The notes beneath the pieces were generated by a model, which worked only from the letters and a program-made list of their open reading frames with translations, was not told where the DNA came from and searched no databases. This document shows positions 43,326 to 52,491 of a stretch of 64,000 nucleotides of DNA, piece after piece. The stretch spans positions 868,001 through 932,000 of the forward strand of contig NZ_CP163443.1 of assembly GCF_041053055.1 (NCBI RefSeq), read 5' to 3'. Every line of letters begins with the position of its first letter. The stretch's first letter is position 1. The translations under genes were made by a program, and so were the position numbers. This stretch comes from Streptomyces sp. R41. GTDB taxonomy: Bacteria > Actinomycetota > Actinomycetes > Streptomycetales > Streptomycetaceae.

Positions 43326-43498
43326 TGGTCGGATTGCATGCGGGCTTCATAGACACCGATTTGGCACGCGGCATCGACGCAGAGAAAAGCCGGCCCGCGA
43401 CGTCGCGGCAACCGCGCTTGAAGGCCTGGAGAACGGTAAGGAGGAGGTGCTGGCGGACGAGCAGTCGCGGCTGGTCAAGAGCACGCTGGCTGCGTAAG
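43326..43498 (+). pseudogene. Short-chain dehydrogenase, C-terminal fragment
   Basis: VGLHAGFIDTDLARGIDAEK is in one frame. After a shift near 43395, ARDVAATALEGLENGKEEVL, ADEQSRLVKSTLAA ends at TAA. The 'G-x-(I/V)-D-T-D-...-V-A-x-x-A-L' pattern is the SDR C-terminus following the catalytic site. The remainder is lost. The following 170 bases to 43666 hold no other gene. Confidence 0.55.
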
Positions 43499-43666
43499 TC
43501 TCAATCGAGGCCGCTTGTCGATGAGTTCCGGCATCACTCTTCGTCCGAAGAGCACAGGAATGTCGGTGAGAAGTAAGAGCGCCTGCCGTGGTGCGGGCTC
43601 TCTATGACCACGTGCGGAGGCAGCCCGGTCCGTGGCAGGATGACGGCATGTTGATCCGAAAGGCCG

Positions 43667-44095
43667 ATGCCACGTAGGCGTCCGAAGGGGCTGCGCGCGA
43701 AGCGTTGGCGGCCCAGAAGAGGGATTCCGGTTCGCCGGGTCCGCGGTGTGTCTGCGGCGACTCGCGTAGCGATCCGGAAGTTGGAAGAGGACCGACTATG
43801 GCCAGGGGCTGTGGCTGCTGCCCTGGCCGAGTGCCAGTGGTATCTGAAACAGCCAGGGCGCGTGCTGCCGGATCCGGTGATGGCCTGCGAGTGCTGTGAT
43901 CCTCTCGTGGCGCGAGACCGCCTGGAGGACGTGCTGCTGTGGCTTCCCCGTGGTGCTCGGAAAGACCTTGGCAGGCTCGTCTCCAGGCTCGATTCCGAAT
44001 TCGACCGGCGAACTGGTCCCCTCCGTCCTCACCTCATGCTGACAGGTTCGTGGGGTGCGTGCGGGTGGTGGCGTCGGCGGCTTCTGGAGAACTGA
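43667..44095 (+). CDS. Hypothetical protein with CECC motif, 142 aa
   Basis: A very basic N-terminus (RPKGLRAKRWRPRRG) is followed by a helical region (LWPGAVAAALAECQWYLKQP) and LPDPVMACECCDPLVARDRL with a C-x-C-C cluster that could bind metal. The end, CGWWRRRLLEN, is typical of a family of small Streptomyces proteins of unknown function. It starts at ATG 43667 and appears complete. Confidence 0.6.
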   Translation: MPRRRPKGLRAKRWRPRRGIPVRRVRGVSAATRVAIRKLEEDRLWPGAVAAALAECQWYLKQPGRVLPDPVMACECCDPLVARDRLEDVLLWLPRGARKDLGRLVSRLDSEFDRRTGPLRPHLMLTGSWGACGWWRRRLLEN

Positions 44096-44109
44096 GAGGC
44101 CGGGTGGTG

Positions 44110-44424
44110 CCTCGCCACTCAGCCGACCGCTTGCTGCTGTCCGGCGCGGGCGCGGGTGGTGGCGAGGCGGTAGGAGTCTGGGCCGACTCCGCATACGCCG
44201 GCCAGCTCGTCACCTGGGCCGAGGACTTCCTCCACATCACCCTCAAGACTCTCCCGCCCCAAGGGAGCCAAAGGGTTCGTCGTCTTCCCGCGCCGCTGGC
44301 GTGTCGAACGCACCCTGGGCTGGATGATGAACGCCCGCCGCAACGCACGCGACTACGAACCGCTCCCTCAGCATTCCGAGGCCCACCTGAACTGGTCACT
44401 CATCACCCTCATGACCAGGGGCTG
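44110..44424 (+). pseudogene. IS5-family transposase, C-terminal fragment
   Basis: [20 protein letters not shown] then ITLKT is in one frame. After a shift near 44255 come [53 protein letters not shown] and a stop at 44424. The WADxAYAG Asp block and the W-R-V-E-R-T-x-G-W Glu block identify an IS5-type DDE transposase. The N-terminal half and the IS ends are absent. Confidence 0.65.
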
Positions 44425-44540
44425 ACGCGCAAGAAGCCCGCCCCCGGCTGGGCGAAGAAGCCGAAGTCGACGGCCTGAACCAGTGCTGTGCGCGGGCGTC
44501 ATCAGCCACCGCTACCTCCCCAATCCCAGATAGCCCCTGC

Positions 44541-45350
44541 TCAGACGATGTGGCGGTTGATGAATGTGTACCAGATAGCAGGAGCGTGTTCCGGGGTGCG
44601 GCGGTGTCCGCCCGCGAAGCCATGAAGTTCCTTGTCCGGGCTCGCGAAGGCGTCAAACAGCCGGAGTTGCCCCGAACGTGGAAAGACTTCGTCGTCCCAC
44701 TGCAGATGGAAGAGGACTGGTGCGGTGATCGCTGAGGCATCGTTCAAGACGCGGTCCGGAGCGTGAAGCCCGGGATTGATGATCGACTGCGTACCGAACT
44801 TCCCGAACACGGCGCACTTCAGCTCCGGCCCGAGGGCGCGCGCCGCAGCAAGGCCGAAGCGGGTCCCCATGGACAACCCGAAGTAGGCCTGTCGAGTTCG
44901 GTCGGCAATACCCGCCCCGGCCAAAGCGTCGCAAGTGGCGACCCAGTCGTCAGCCATGCGGTCCAGCACCTGACCGAGACCCTCTGCGGCCATCCTGCCC
45001 TGGTACTCCGTCGGCGTGAGAGGTGATGCCACCCGCTCACCGTGGAACGGACCATCGATCGCTGCGGCCGCGCAGCCAGAAGACGTGACCAGGTCGGCCA
45101 TCGACAAGATTCGGTCGCTGTGTCGGTGCCCGCTGCCACCGTGTCCAAGCAACACCAGAGGAACTGGCTCCGACCGACCGCTCGGCGCCCATACGGTGCC
45201 AGGAACTGCCGAGAGTGGTCGGTTGATCACGAACGAGCGTTGCGTGGAGTGGCCAGAGATCTGATGGCAGTCGTACCAGCCCACATTCTGACTCACATCG
45301 TCATCAAACCACGAGGATGTCGAGAGGGACCGGGGATCAAAAACACTCAC
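44541..45350 (-). CDS. Alpha/beta hydrolase, 5' end altered by IS1182
   Basis: The hydrolase fold reads VPLVLLGHGGSGHRHSDRIL, AAAAIDGPFHGERVASPLTP, QAYFGLSMGTRFGLAAARAL (nucleophile Ser in G-L-S-M-G), ITAPVLFHLQWDDEVFPRSG (acid) and HGFAGGHRRTPEHAPAIWYT (His). It is a dienelactone-hydrolase-like or peptidase-like member; substrate unknown. The frame stays open into the IS1182 inverted repeat, which ends at 45353. GTG 45350 is the first possible start outside the IS; starts at 45296 or 45284 are alternatives. The native promoter and ribosome binding site have probably been removed, so expression is doubtful. Confidence 0.65.
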   Translation of the reverse strand: MSVFDPRSLSTSSWFDDDVSQNVGWYDCHQISGHSTQRSFVINRPLSAVPGTVWAPSGRSEPVPLVLLGHGGSGHRHSDRILSMADLVTSSGCAAAAIDGPFHGERVASPLTPTEYQGRMAAEGLGQVLDRMADDWVATCDALAGAGIADRTRQAYFGLSMGTRFGLAAARALGPELKCAVFGKFGTQSIINPGLHAPDRVLNDASAITAPVLFHLQWDDEVFPRSGQLRLFDAFASPDKELHGFAGGHRRTPEHAPAIWYTFINRHIV

Positions 45351-45840
45351 TAAGCTTGACTCTGTCGGGGATCTTGGAGTTTCTCGGTGCGGCAGCATGG
45401 TCAACGGGCATGCTCGGGCAGTTCCGATGACCGATGCAGTTGTCGAGGTGCCCGTTGTCCCTCCGTCCACGTTCCGGTGAGCAGGTCCCGTCTCTGACTG
45501 CGCAGGTCGCGCGGGCGAGCAACCCAGGCGGCACGACGGCGATATGGGTGAGAGACCGGCTGGACGGGCTGTGGCATGACGAGGACTTCGCCGACTGGTA
45601 CCCGCGTGACGGGCGTCCGGGTCTCTCGCCTGCTCAACTGGCTACCGTCTGTGTGCTGCAGTTCCTGCTCGGCCTGTCGGACCGGCAGGCCGCCGAGGCG
45701 GTCCGCTGCCGCATCGACTTCAAGTACGCGATGGCCATGGAGCTGGATGACCCCGGATTCCATCACAGTTTGCGTATCCCTGCGTGACGCCTTGCCGCGG
45801 CGTGAAAATTAGGTCGGCGGCTGTCCGTCGACGTCGGCAG

Positions 45841-45990
45841 CACCTTGGGGGGTAGATCCCGCACCACAGTCTGACGCCGGAGCTGGCCTGAGGGGCCGTG
45901 CACTGTTGCCTCGAGCACGCCATTCAGCTTTCCGATGTCCCCTCCCGCTCCATGGGCAGCCGCCGCCTGTCCGGCATCCAAGGGGAAGCG
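45841..45990 (+). ncRNA. Candidate IS110 bridge RNA leader
   Basis: The position fits: IS110-group elements transcribe a structured guide RNA from the left non-coding end. Three short matches support it. ACCACAG (45863-45869) matches the left target flank ATCACAG at 6 of 7. AGCACGC (45914-45920) is the exact reverse complement of the right target GCGTGCT. CCATTCAG (45920-45927) equals the terminal 8 nt of the element's right end. The order target-left, target-right, donor-left agrees with known bridge RNAs. The one-base overlap of the last two matches is unusual, and the exact RNA ends and fold are not determined. Confidence 0.35.
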
Positions 45991-45998
45991 AGGTGAGG

Positions 45999-47303
45999 AT
46001 GGTGCCGGAGACACAAGAGCTCGGCACGACTGAGGACTTGGTGGAGAGGGTCGCGGCGATTGATGTCGCGAAGGCGTCGGGGATGGTGTGTATGCGCCTG
46101 CCCCACAAGACCCGGACGGGACGTCGGGTCCAGGAGGTGTGGAACGTCCCGTCGACCACCACCGCGACTCTGGAGCTGGGCGACCATCTGGTCTGCCAGG
46201 GTGTCACCCGGGTGGTGATGGAGGCCACCGGCGCGTACTGGAAGCCGTACTTCTTCCTGCTGGAAGCCCGCGGCCTGGAATGCTGGCTGGTCAACGCCCG
46301 TGACGTGAAGAACGTCCCGGGACGGCCCAAGACGGACAAGCTGGATGTGGTCTGGCTGGCCAAGCTCAGCGAGCGGGGCATGCTCCGCCCTTCGTTCGTG
46401 CCGCCGAAGCCGGTGCGGCAACTGCGTGACCTGACCCGCCTGCGCGCGGTCCTCAACCAAGAACGCTGTCGGCACAAGCAGCGGGTGGAGAAGATCCTGG
46501 AGGATGCGCAGATCAAGGTGACCAGCGTGCTCACCGACCTGTTCGGCGCCTCCGGCCGGGACATGCTCGCCGCCCTCATCGCGGGCGAACGCAGCCCTCG
46601 CGTCCTCGCCGATCTGGCCCGCGGCAATCTGGTCCGCAAGAAGGTCGCCCTGGCCGACGCTCTGACCGGGCAGTTCGAGGACCACCACAGCTTCCTCTGT
46701 CAGACGCTGCTGGACAGCGTCGACCACCTCACCGGGCAGATCGCGCGGCTGAACGAGCAGATCACCGCCGCTGTTCAGGACCTGCCCGGGCCGGAGGAAC
46801 ACACACGCCCCGGGCCCTCGCTCGTCGAGCGGCTCGATGCCATTCCCGGTGTCGGACTCACCACCGCCCACATCCTGCTGGCCGAACTCGGCCCGGACAT
46901 GGCCGTGTTCCCCACCGCGGATCACCTGGCCAGCTGGGCCAAGCTCACCCCGCGGACCACGCAGTCCGGTGCCAAACGCGGGTCCAGCCCGACCGGCCGG
47001 GGCAACCCCTGGCTCAAGAGCGCCCTCGGTGAAGCAGCCAGCGCCGCTGCCCGAACCGACACCTACCTCGGCGCGCGCTACAGACGCATCGTCAAACGCC
47101 GCGGGCGCAAGAAGGCCCTGGTCGCCGTCGCCCGCTCAATCCTGATCATCGCCTGGCACCTGATCAATGATCCCGACACCACCTTCCGTGACCTCGGCCC
47201 CGACTACCACCAACGCCTGATCGACCCGAGACGCCGTACCCGCGACCTTGTGCGCCAGCTCAACGCGCTTGGTCACGATGTCACTCTCGCCCCCGCAAGC
47301 TGA
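45999..47303 (+). CDS. IS110-family DEDD transposase/recombinase, 434 aa
   Basis: The N-terminal RuvC-like DEDD domain has VAAIDVAKASGMVC (Asp), VVMEATGAYWKPYFFLLEAR (Glu) and KTDKLDVVWLAKLSERGMLR (Asp). A coiled-coil linker follows. The C-terminal Transposase_20 domain has ERLDAIPGVGLTTAHILLAE, LASWAKLTPRTTQSGAKRGS and KALVAVARSILIIAWHLIND. Family members recombine DNA guided by a bridge RNA. Start ATG 45999 follows GGTGAGG; an earlier in-frame start at 45906 would read through the probable bridge-RNA region and is rejected. The gene is full length and probably active. Confidence 0.88.
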   Translation: MVPETQELGTTEDLVERVAAIDVAKASGMVCMRLPHKTRTGRRVQEVWNVPSTTTATLELGDHLVCQGVTRVVMEATGAYWKPYFFLLEARGLECWLVNARDVKNVPGRPKTDKLDVVWLAKLSERGMLRPSFVPPKPVRQLRDLTRLRAVLNQERCRHKQRVEKILEDAQIKVTSVLTDLFGASGRDMLAALIAGERSPRVLADLARGNLVRKKVALADALTGQFEDHHSFLCQTLLDSVDHLTGQIARLNEQITAAVQDLPGPEEHTRPGPSLVERLDAIPGVGLTTAHILLAELGPDMAVFPTADHLASWAKLTPRTTQSGAKRGSSPTGRGNPWLKSALGEAASAAARTDTYLGARYRRIVKRRGRKKALVAVARSILIIAWHLINDPDTTFRDLGPDYHQRLIDPRRRTRDLVRQLNALGHDVTLAPAS

Positions 47304-48808
47304 CCGCCATCTCAAGCTCTGGCCAACGAACGCGTCAGCATGCCCGTGATCTGGGGAATTTTCCATTCAGCGTGCTGGCCGATTTCCGCGACCGTCTCGC
47401 CGAAGGCGACCGTGCTGACCGCCTCCTCGACCTCGCGCTGGCCCGTCTCAAGGAGGCCGGCCTGGTGCACGAGCGCACCACTCAGCGCACCGACTCCACC
47501 CATGTCCTGGCCGCGGTGCGTGACCTGACCCGTCTGGAGCTGATCACCGAGGCGGTCCGCGCGACACTGGAAGAGGTCGCCGGCACCTGCCCTCACCTGC
47601 TGGACGAGCTGGTCGATGAGGGCTGGGGGCGCCGCTACGGCCGACCAGTCCCCCTGGGCAAGAACCCCACCAAGCCCAAGACCAGGATCCTTGCCACTGG
47701 AAACGACGCCGTCCGGCTCCTGGAACACCTCTACCGGCACGGAGCAGACCGCAGGACACCTGCGCTGGCGCACCGCCGAGAAGGAAGGCGGACCCGGGCT
47801 GCCGCCCTCGTCCCGGGCGGTCGTCTCTCCCTACGACGCCTCGGCCCGCTACGCACGGCACGGACACATCATCAGCTGGAAGGGGTTCTCCGCCCACCTG
47901 ACCGAGACCTGTGCTCCCGACGGCCCCAACGTGATCACGGACGTGGCCACCACTGCGGCCACCACCCACGACAGCAAAGTCCTGCCCGGCATCCACACCC
48001 GCCTCTCCCGCCGCGGACTCCTGCCCGCCGAGCACCTGGTCGACGCCGGCTACACCTCCCTGCCCCACCTGGAACAAGCCACCCGTGAACACCAGGTCAC
48101 CGTCTCTGGACCACTGCGGAGCAACCCCACCCGTCAGCATCGCCGGGACGAGGGCTTTGCCCGGGACGACTTCCACATCGACTACGACCTTCAGCAGGTC
48201 ACCTGCCCCCAGGGCCAGGTCAGCCAGGGCTGGCACGGCCCCTACCCGACCTCCTCGCCCACCGCGGCCCCGCTGATCGTGGCCAGGTTCACCAAAAGCC
48301 AGTGCCAGCCCTGCCCGGCGCGCACCCAATGCACCACCTCCCGCGAAAGCACCCGCACCGTGGGCTTTCCCCCACGAGAACTCCGCGACCTGCAACTTCG
48401 CGTCCGCACCGAGCAACAGACGCCTGAGTGGAAGACCCGCTACGCGGTCCGCTCCGGAGTGGAGGGCACAGTTAACGAGTTCGCCCACGGATACGGCATG
48501 CGGCGCTGCCGCTACCGAGGACAAGGAAAGGCCCACATCCAGCACGTCCTGACGGCCATCGCCGTCAACATCGAGCGCCTCAGCAGACTGCCACCAACCG
48601 AAGAAGCCCCCACGCCCCGCCGACCGACTGCCTTCCAGAACTACCTCGACCAGCGCGAGATACCCCGGCCGAAGTCCTGGCGAACCCTGGGCAGCTGACC
48701 CCGCCAACTCCAAGATCCCCGACAGAGTCAAGCTAGGCCTGTGCCGGTACGGGCAGAGGACCCCTCTCAAACGTGGTACCGAGCGGCTCCGCGTACGGTG
48801 CGTCGGGT

Positions 48809-49369
48809 TCAGTCGGTGATGTACCAATCGTTCTTGAGGTACTCCAGGGTGTAGCTGCCGAGGTCGCTCTCGGAGAAGGTGGCGGAGGCCCTTACCGCTT
48901 CGACCGGCATCTCGATCTTGTCGGGCGTGCGCACGGCGATGCGCTGCGGGTCGACCGTCGCGGTTCTCAGGGCCTTCTTCTGCGCGGGCGAGATCATCTG
49001 GAACACGGCGGCGTACGTCGACGTGCACGGGCCGAGCCCCTGGTCCTGTGCCTTCTTCGCGGCGGGCCCGGCCACTTCGCAGACCGTGTCGATGTCCTCA
49101 CGGCCCAGGGCGTGGAGGTACTCCTCGTATCGCTGGATCGCGCCCTCCTTCGTCCTGGGCGCGGGCTGGTCGCCGGTCGGCTCGGCCGACGGCTTCTCGG
49201 TCCGAGCGGACACGGACGGCGTGGCCGACGGCTCTTCGGCCCGCGTTGACGCGGGCGGCTGCGAAGGCTTCGCGTCCGTGTCCTGCTTCGCCTTGTCCGG
49301 ACCGCACGCGCACGCCACCAGCGCCACACAGGCCGATACCGCCACGCTCACCATCGTCCGCGCTCTCAT
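48809..49369 (-). CDS. Lipoprotein with disordered linker, 186 aa
   Basis: The signal peptide MRARTMVSVAVSACVALVAC with lipobox LVAC (or ACAC) predicts a lipid-anchored Cys near residue 20. Residues 25-75 are a Pro/Ser/Thr/Glu-rich linker. The C-terminal domain (about 75-186) reads RYEEYLHALGREDIDTVCEV, AGPAAKKAQDQGLGPCTSTY, YTLEYLKNDWYITD and resembles the small alpha/beta (NTF2/DUF4878-like) domains of actinobacterial lipoproteins. Two Cys may form a disulfide. No enzymatic function is suggested. It is intact. Confidence 0.75.
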   Translation of the reverse strand: MRARTMVSVAVSACVALVACACGPDKAKQDTDAKPSQPPASTRAEEPSATPSVSARTEKPSAEPTGDQPAPRTKEGAIQRYEEYLHALGREDIDTVCEVAGPAAKKAQDQGLGPCTSTYAAVFQMISPAQKKALRTATVDPQRIAVRTPDKIEMPVEAVRASATFSESDLGSYTLEYLKNDWYITD

Positions 49370-50076
49370 TCGGTCCCCTCACCACCAGCCGACAACACGT
49401 CAAGAGATCACGCAGGATCCGGGAGAACGGTTCCCGAGCCGGGTCCAGGCGGGACGCCGGCCGGTTCACGAGCAACCCGCCGCAGGGCCATACCCCCCGA
49501 GAACGAGTCCCAAGGGCTCAACGAACCTCCATCACCCACACGTCACACCACAACCCAGCCCACCCCCAGAGAAGGCGGATTGCCGCCTTTGCCGTACTGG
49601 TGGCAGTAGCTGTGGCTTCTCTGCACTTCAGCCGAACAGTTCGGCCGCGGCGTACGCGTCGCGAGGTGCACCTGCCGCTCCTAGGCTGGCTGTAGGGTCT
49701 CGCGGTTGGTGTCGGGGACCGCCCTCGTGACCTGCTGCTTCTTCCGTTGCCTCACGGCGTGTCGGACATCGGAGCCTCAGCTTCGTGTCGCTTCCTCGGC
49801 GGTCTGTCCTGATCGGAGCAGACCGCCGGGCCCGTGACCTGGGCTGTCGCGCGCCTTCCGAGTCAGCAGCCCGCAGGTCTCCCACCTGTGCGGTTACCAG
49901 GTGGTTTGGGGACGAGCGCGGTGTCGGGCCGCAAGTGCGGTCACGCGTCGACGCCGCCGGCGAGGGCCTGGACGCGAGCTGCCGGAGCGGAACTCGCGTG
50001 GACAAGCCTGCGGGTGTGTGACCCGCTCGATCGCGCCGTGCGGTCGATGCGCTTCCCGGCCGGTCGGACGGGCGGA
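49370..50076 (+). other. 700-bp stretch without a supported gene
   Basis: Short overlapping frames occur on both strands with no motif, no convincing ribosome binding site and no consistent codon bias. I see nothing assignable here. Confidence 0.4.
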
Positions 50077-50910
50077 TCAGCGCAGTCCGGCGAAGAGATC
50101 GTTCTCGGGTATGGCCGCGCCGGTGGCGTCCTGGACACGTACGAATGTCTCCATGCCCATCAACTCGCCGAACCTCTCCTTGCCCATCTTGAGGAAGAAG
50201 ATGTTCTCGCCCTGACTGGCGTGCGCGGCCAGCGCGTCGAACTTCTGACCGCTGAACGCGGTGGTATCCACCCACGTGGTGATCTCGTCGTCGGGGAGGC
50301 CGATCTTGGCCATCGCGGCGGCCTCGGCAGGATCCGGCTCCGGCATGTCCGGATGGAACTCGCGCATGATCTCACCGAACCGCTGCATGGCCGAGCGGGG
50401 CATCGTGGTCCAGTACACCTTCGGTGTCAGCCCGGTCAGCTCTAGCGCCGCCATCGTGATGCGGTGGGCCTGGATGTGGTCGGGGTGGCCGTAGAAGCCG
50501 TTCTCGTCGTAGGTGACGACCACATCGGGCCGGTAGTGCCGCATGAGTTCCGCGAGGCGGGCGGCGCCTTCCTCAACGGGGGTCCGCCAGAAGGATCCGG
50601 GGGCGTCGTTGCTCGGCCAGCCCATCATCCCGGAGTCGGCATAGTCCAGCATCTCCAGACCGCTGACCTTCAGGACCTCGCAGCTCGCCTCGAGTTCCTG
50701 ACGGCGCATCAGGGCGACGGCCGCCGGATCGTGCCCGGGATCGCCCGGCTTGACACCCCCCGGTCCATCGCCGCAACCGCCGTCGGTACACGTCACGAGA
50801 ACCGTGCGGATGCCTTCCGCCGCATACTGCGCGAGGACCCCTCCGGTTCCGGTGGCCTCGTCGTCGGGGTGGGCGTGTACTGCCATGAGCGTCAAGGGCC
50901 GGTCAGTCAT
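50077..50910 (-). CDS. PIG-L/LmbE-type Zn-dependent deacetylase, 277 aa
   Basis: The zinc-binding motif AHPDDE lies at residues 13-18 (His14, Asp17) and the third ligand in GHPDHIQAH (141-149). RRQELEASCEVLKVSGLEML and VVVTYDENGFYGHPDHIQAH are typical of the MshB/Mca branch, which remove acetyl groups or cleave amides of mycothiol derivatives and other GlcNAc-containing small molecules. It could be a mycothiol S-conjugate amidase paralogue, but no neighbour confirms this. Start ATG 50910 lies after GGAGGAC; longer upstream frames are rejected. Confidence 0.85.
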   Translation of the reverse strand: MTDRPLTLMAVHAHPDDEATGTGGVLAQYAAEGIRTVLVTCTDGGCGDGPGGVKPGDPGHDPAAVALMRRQELEASCEVLKVSGLEMLDYADSGMMGWPSNDAPGSFWRTPVEEGAARLAELMRHYRPDVVVTYDENGFYGHPDHIQAHRITMAALELTGLTPKVYWTTMPRSAMQRFGEIMREFHPDMPEPDPAEAAAMAKIGLPDDEITTWVDTTAFSGQKFDALAAHASQGENIFFLKMGKERFGELMGMETFVRVQDATGAAIPENDLFAGLR

Positions 50911-51349
50911 GAAACAGTCCTCCTGTGGAAATACGTCTTGGTCCAAGTAGCGCGGCGGGCGTACCGCGATCCTGGGGCCCGGATCCTGGTGGGGCGGACG
51001 ACCTTGTGGTCTCCGTGTTCCCCGCCCGTGCGGCGCCGGTCCCTCGGTCGATGCAACCGTGCCGACCGGACCGGCTGTTCCCGGCGCGGCAGCTTGGCCT
51101 TCCAGGCGTCGGCGTTCAACGCGAACGAGGTCCAGGCGCGACCTGCATGGCTCAGCGCCACGTCGGATCCGCCTTCCATCCGGCACCTGCCGTGAGATTC
51201 CGACACGAAATCTGAGACCTTACACTGGCCTTCTCGGGGCACGTCGCGGAGACACCTCAGGCGTCCAGGCCGTCAAGCGGCAGCGGACCGTGGTCTGCTC
51301 CAGTCGAACAAGCTGATCGTCAGGCGCTGGCGAAGGCGGCCTGAAGGCC

Positions 51350-51500
51350 GAAGCTGGCGGCCCGCGCTGGAAACTGGGGACCGGCGGCGAGATCACCGGC
51401 GCCCGTGGTCAAGAACGGCGTCGTGTACGCGTGCAGCAAGGACCGCAGCGTGTACGCGCTGGACGCGGAGAAGGGGACCGGCACGGCCCGTACGAGGTGA
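51350..51500 (+). pseudogene. PQQ-like beta-propeller repeat fragment
   Basis: GPRWKLGTGGEITG, then after a frame change APVVKNGVVYACSKDRSVYA, LDAEKGTGTARTR and stop. This is one blade of a PQQ/YVTN-type beta-propeller (W-x-x-x-T-G-G-x-(V/I)-x-x-x-P-V-V-x-x-G-V-V-Y), as found at the C-terminus of some Streptomyces protein kinases and secreted dehydrogenases. The rest is missing. Confidence 0.5.
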
Positions 51501-51557
51501 GACGGACCGCTCGACCCTCGCCGGGGCGGGTGCGACGGCCGTGGGTAGGGTGGCGGC

Positions 51558-52160
51558 ATGTACACGCGGGGGCGCAGACTCAGATTCACAGCGGTGTCGG
51601 CGATGGTCGTGCTGGCCCTGACCGGGTTCTCGTCGGGCCGTGGTCACGGGAGCCGCAGCCATCACAGCGGTGACGGGGGCGGTTGCAGCAGCTCCAGCCA
51701 GGACCACGACAGTTCGTCGACGTCGGACAGCGGTGGCTCGCACGGCAGTTCGTCCAGCGGCTCGTCCGGCAGCGACGCGTATGACTCCGTGCCGAGTACC
51801 GGTGGCAGCGGCGGCGGTTCGTACCGTTCGCGGCCCACCGACGGTTCCACCGCCACGGCGTCCTCCTCCAGCGCTACCGCCCGGCCCATGAAGGACGGCA
51901 CCGCCGTGCTCATACACTGCGCGAGCACGGACGACCCGTACGCGACCGTCGAGGTCAGCAACCCGAACGGACGCGAGGGCCTCTTCACTGCGAAGATCAG
52001 CTTCAAGAACGAGCACGGCTTCACCATCATCGACACTGGCGATCAGGTGTCGGTGCCCGCGAAGGACAAGGCAACCGTCCGGGTGCCCGTTGCCAGCACG
52101 GGGCGCGTGGACGAGATCGATCACTGCGAGGTCAATCCACGGGCCACTGCCGACCGGTGA
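51558..52160 (+). CDS. Secreted Ser-rich protein, 200 aa
   Basis: The signal peptide (residues 1 to about 26, RLRFTAVSAMVVLALTGFSS) is followed by a Gly/Ser/His/Asp-rich low-complexity region (about 27-110). A compact C-terminal beta domain follows (VLIHCASTDDPYATVEVSNP, GLFTAKISFKNEHGFTIIDT, ATVRVPVASTGRVDEIDHCE) with a likely disulfide between the two Cys. This type is common in Streptomyces and its function is unknown. The ATG has GGTGGC upstream. It is intact. Confidence 0.75.
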   Translation: MYTRGRRLRFTAVSAMVVLALTGFSSGRGHGSRSHHSGDGGGCSSSSQDHDSSSTSDSGGSHGSSSSGSSGSDAYDSVPSTGGSGGGSYRSRPTDGSTATASSSSATARPMKDGTAVLIHCASTDDPYATVEVSNPNGREGLFTAKISFKNEHGFTIIDTGDQVSVPAKDKATVRVPVASTGRVDEIDHCEVNPRATADR

Positions 52161-52491
52161 CGGCCCGCGGAGCTCACCGCGTCCGGAGACCGCCTGGGCG
52201 CCGCGCGACGACCAGCTCCGCCTGCCGGTCCCCCGGCAGGTTGCCGAGGAGATGGGCGCCGACTCCTGGACGCGGCGCGCCGTACCCCTCGCCCCCACCG
52301 CGGACGTCGGCATCGTCGCCGTCACCGCGGCCGCCAAGGACGCGCCGCCATGTTGGCGGCATGCCGACCACCTCCACGCCGCCCCTGCCTTCCCTTATCC
52401 GCCCGGGCATGACCTGGCGTCCGCATGCCCGGCAGCTTCGCGGCTCGACGCCGAGCCATCCGGCTCGGCTGACGATGGTCCCCTGGCTCGG

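Larger units (their letters stand above)
45769..47370 (+). mobile_element. Intact IS110-family element (1.6 kb)
   Basis: The boundaries are fixed by the interrupted IS1182 gene: the left flank ends CATCACAG (45761-45768) and the right flank resumes CGTGCTGGCC at 47371. Both the left flank and the right end of the insert end in CAG, so the junction is ambiguous by up to 3 nt. There are no long inverted repeats, as expected for IS110. A 230-nt non-coding leader (45769-45998) precedes the transposase and is where IS110 elements encode their bridge RNA. Confidence 0.8.
45434..48698 (+). pseudogene. IS1182-family transposase, interrupted and frameshifted
   Basis: The N-terminal part (45434-45768) has RDRLDGLWHDEDFADWYPRD, LATVCVLQFLLGLSDRQAAE and AMELDDPGFHHS. 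After the IS110 insert it resumes at 47371 with VLADFRDRLAEGDRADRLLD and QRTDSTHVLAAVRDLTRLEL (first catalytic Asp region). A deletion and frame change near 47735 follow ([12 protein letters not shown] to [14 protein letters not shown]). It then continues [52 protein letters not shown] and [20 protein letters not shown] (Glu) to 48698. It is not functional. Confidence 0.85.
45353..48734 (+). mobile_element. IS1182-family element interrupted by an IS110 element
   Basis: Perfect 29-nt terminal inverted repeats (45353-45381, beginning AGCTTGACTCTGTCGGGGAT, and its complement at 48706-48734) delimit the element. Its transposase gene (45434-48698) is split by a 1.6-kb IS110-family insertion at 45769-47370. 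Without the insert the IS1182 element would be about 1,780 bp. The identical ends suggest fairly recent arrival, but the transposase is also damaged internally. Confidence 0.9.

Noticed and set aside
45906..45998. Upstream start (45906) for the IS110 transposase
   Set aside because: The extra 31 residues are unlike the family and would be translated through the probable bridge-RNA leader; ATG 45999 has a better ribosome binding site.
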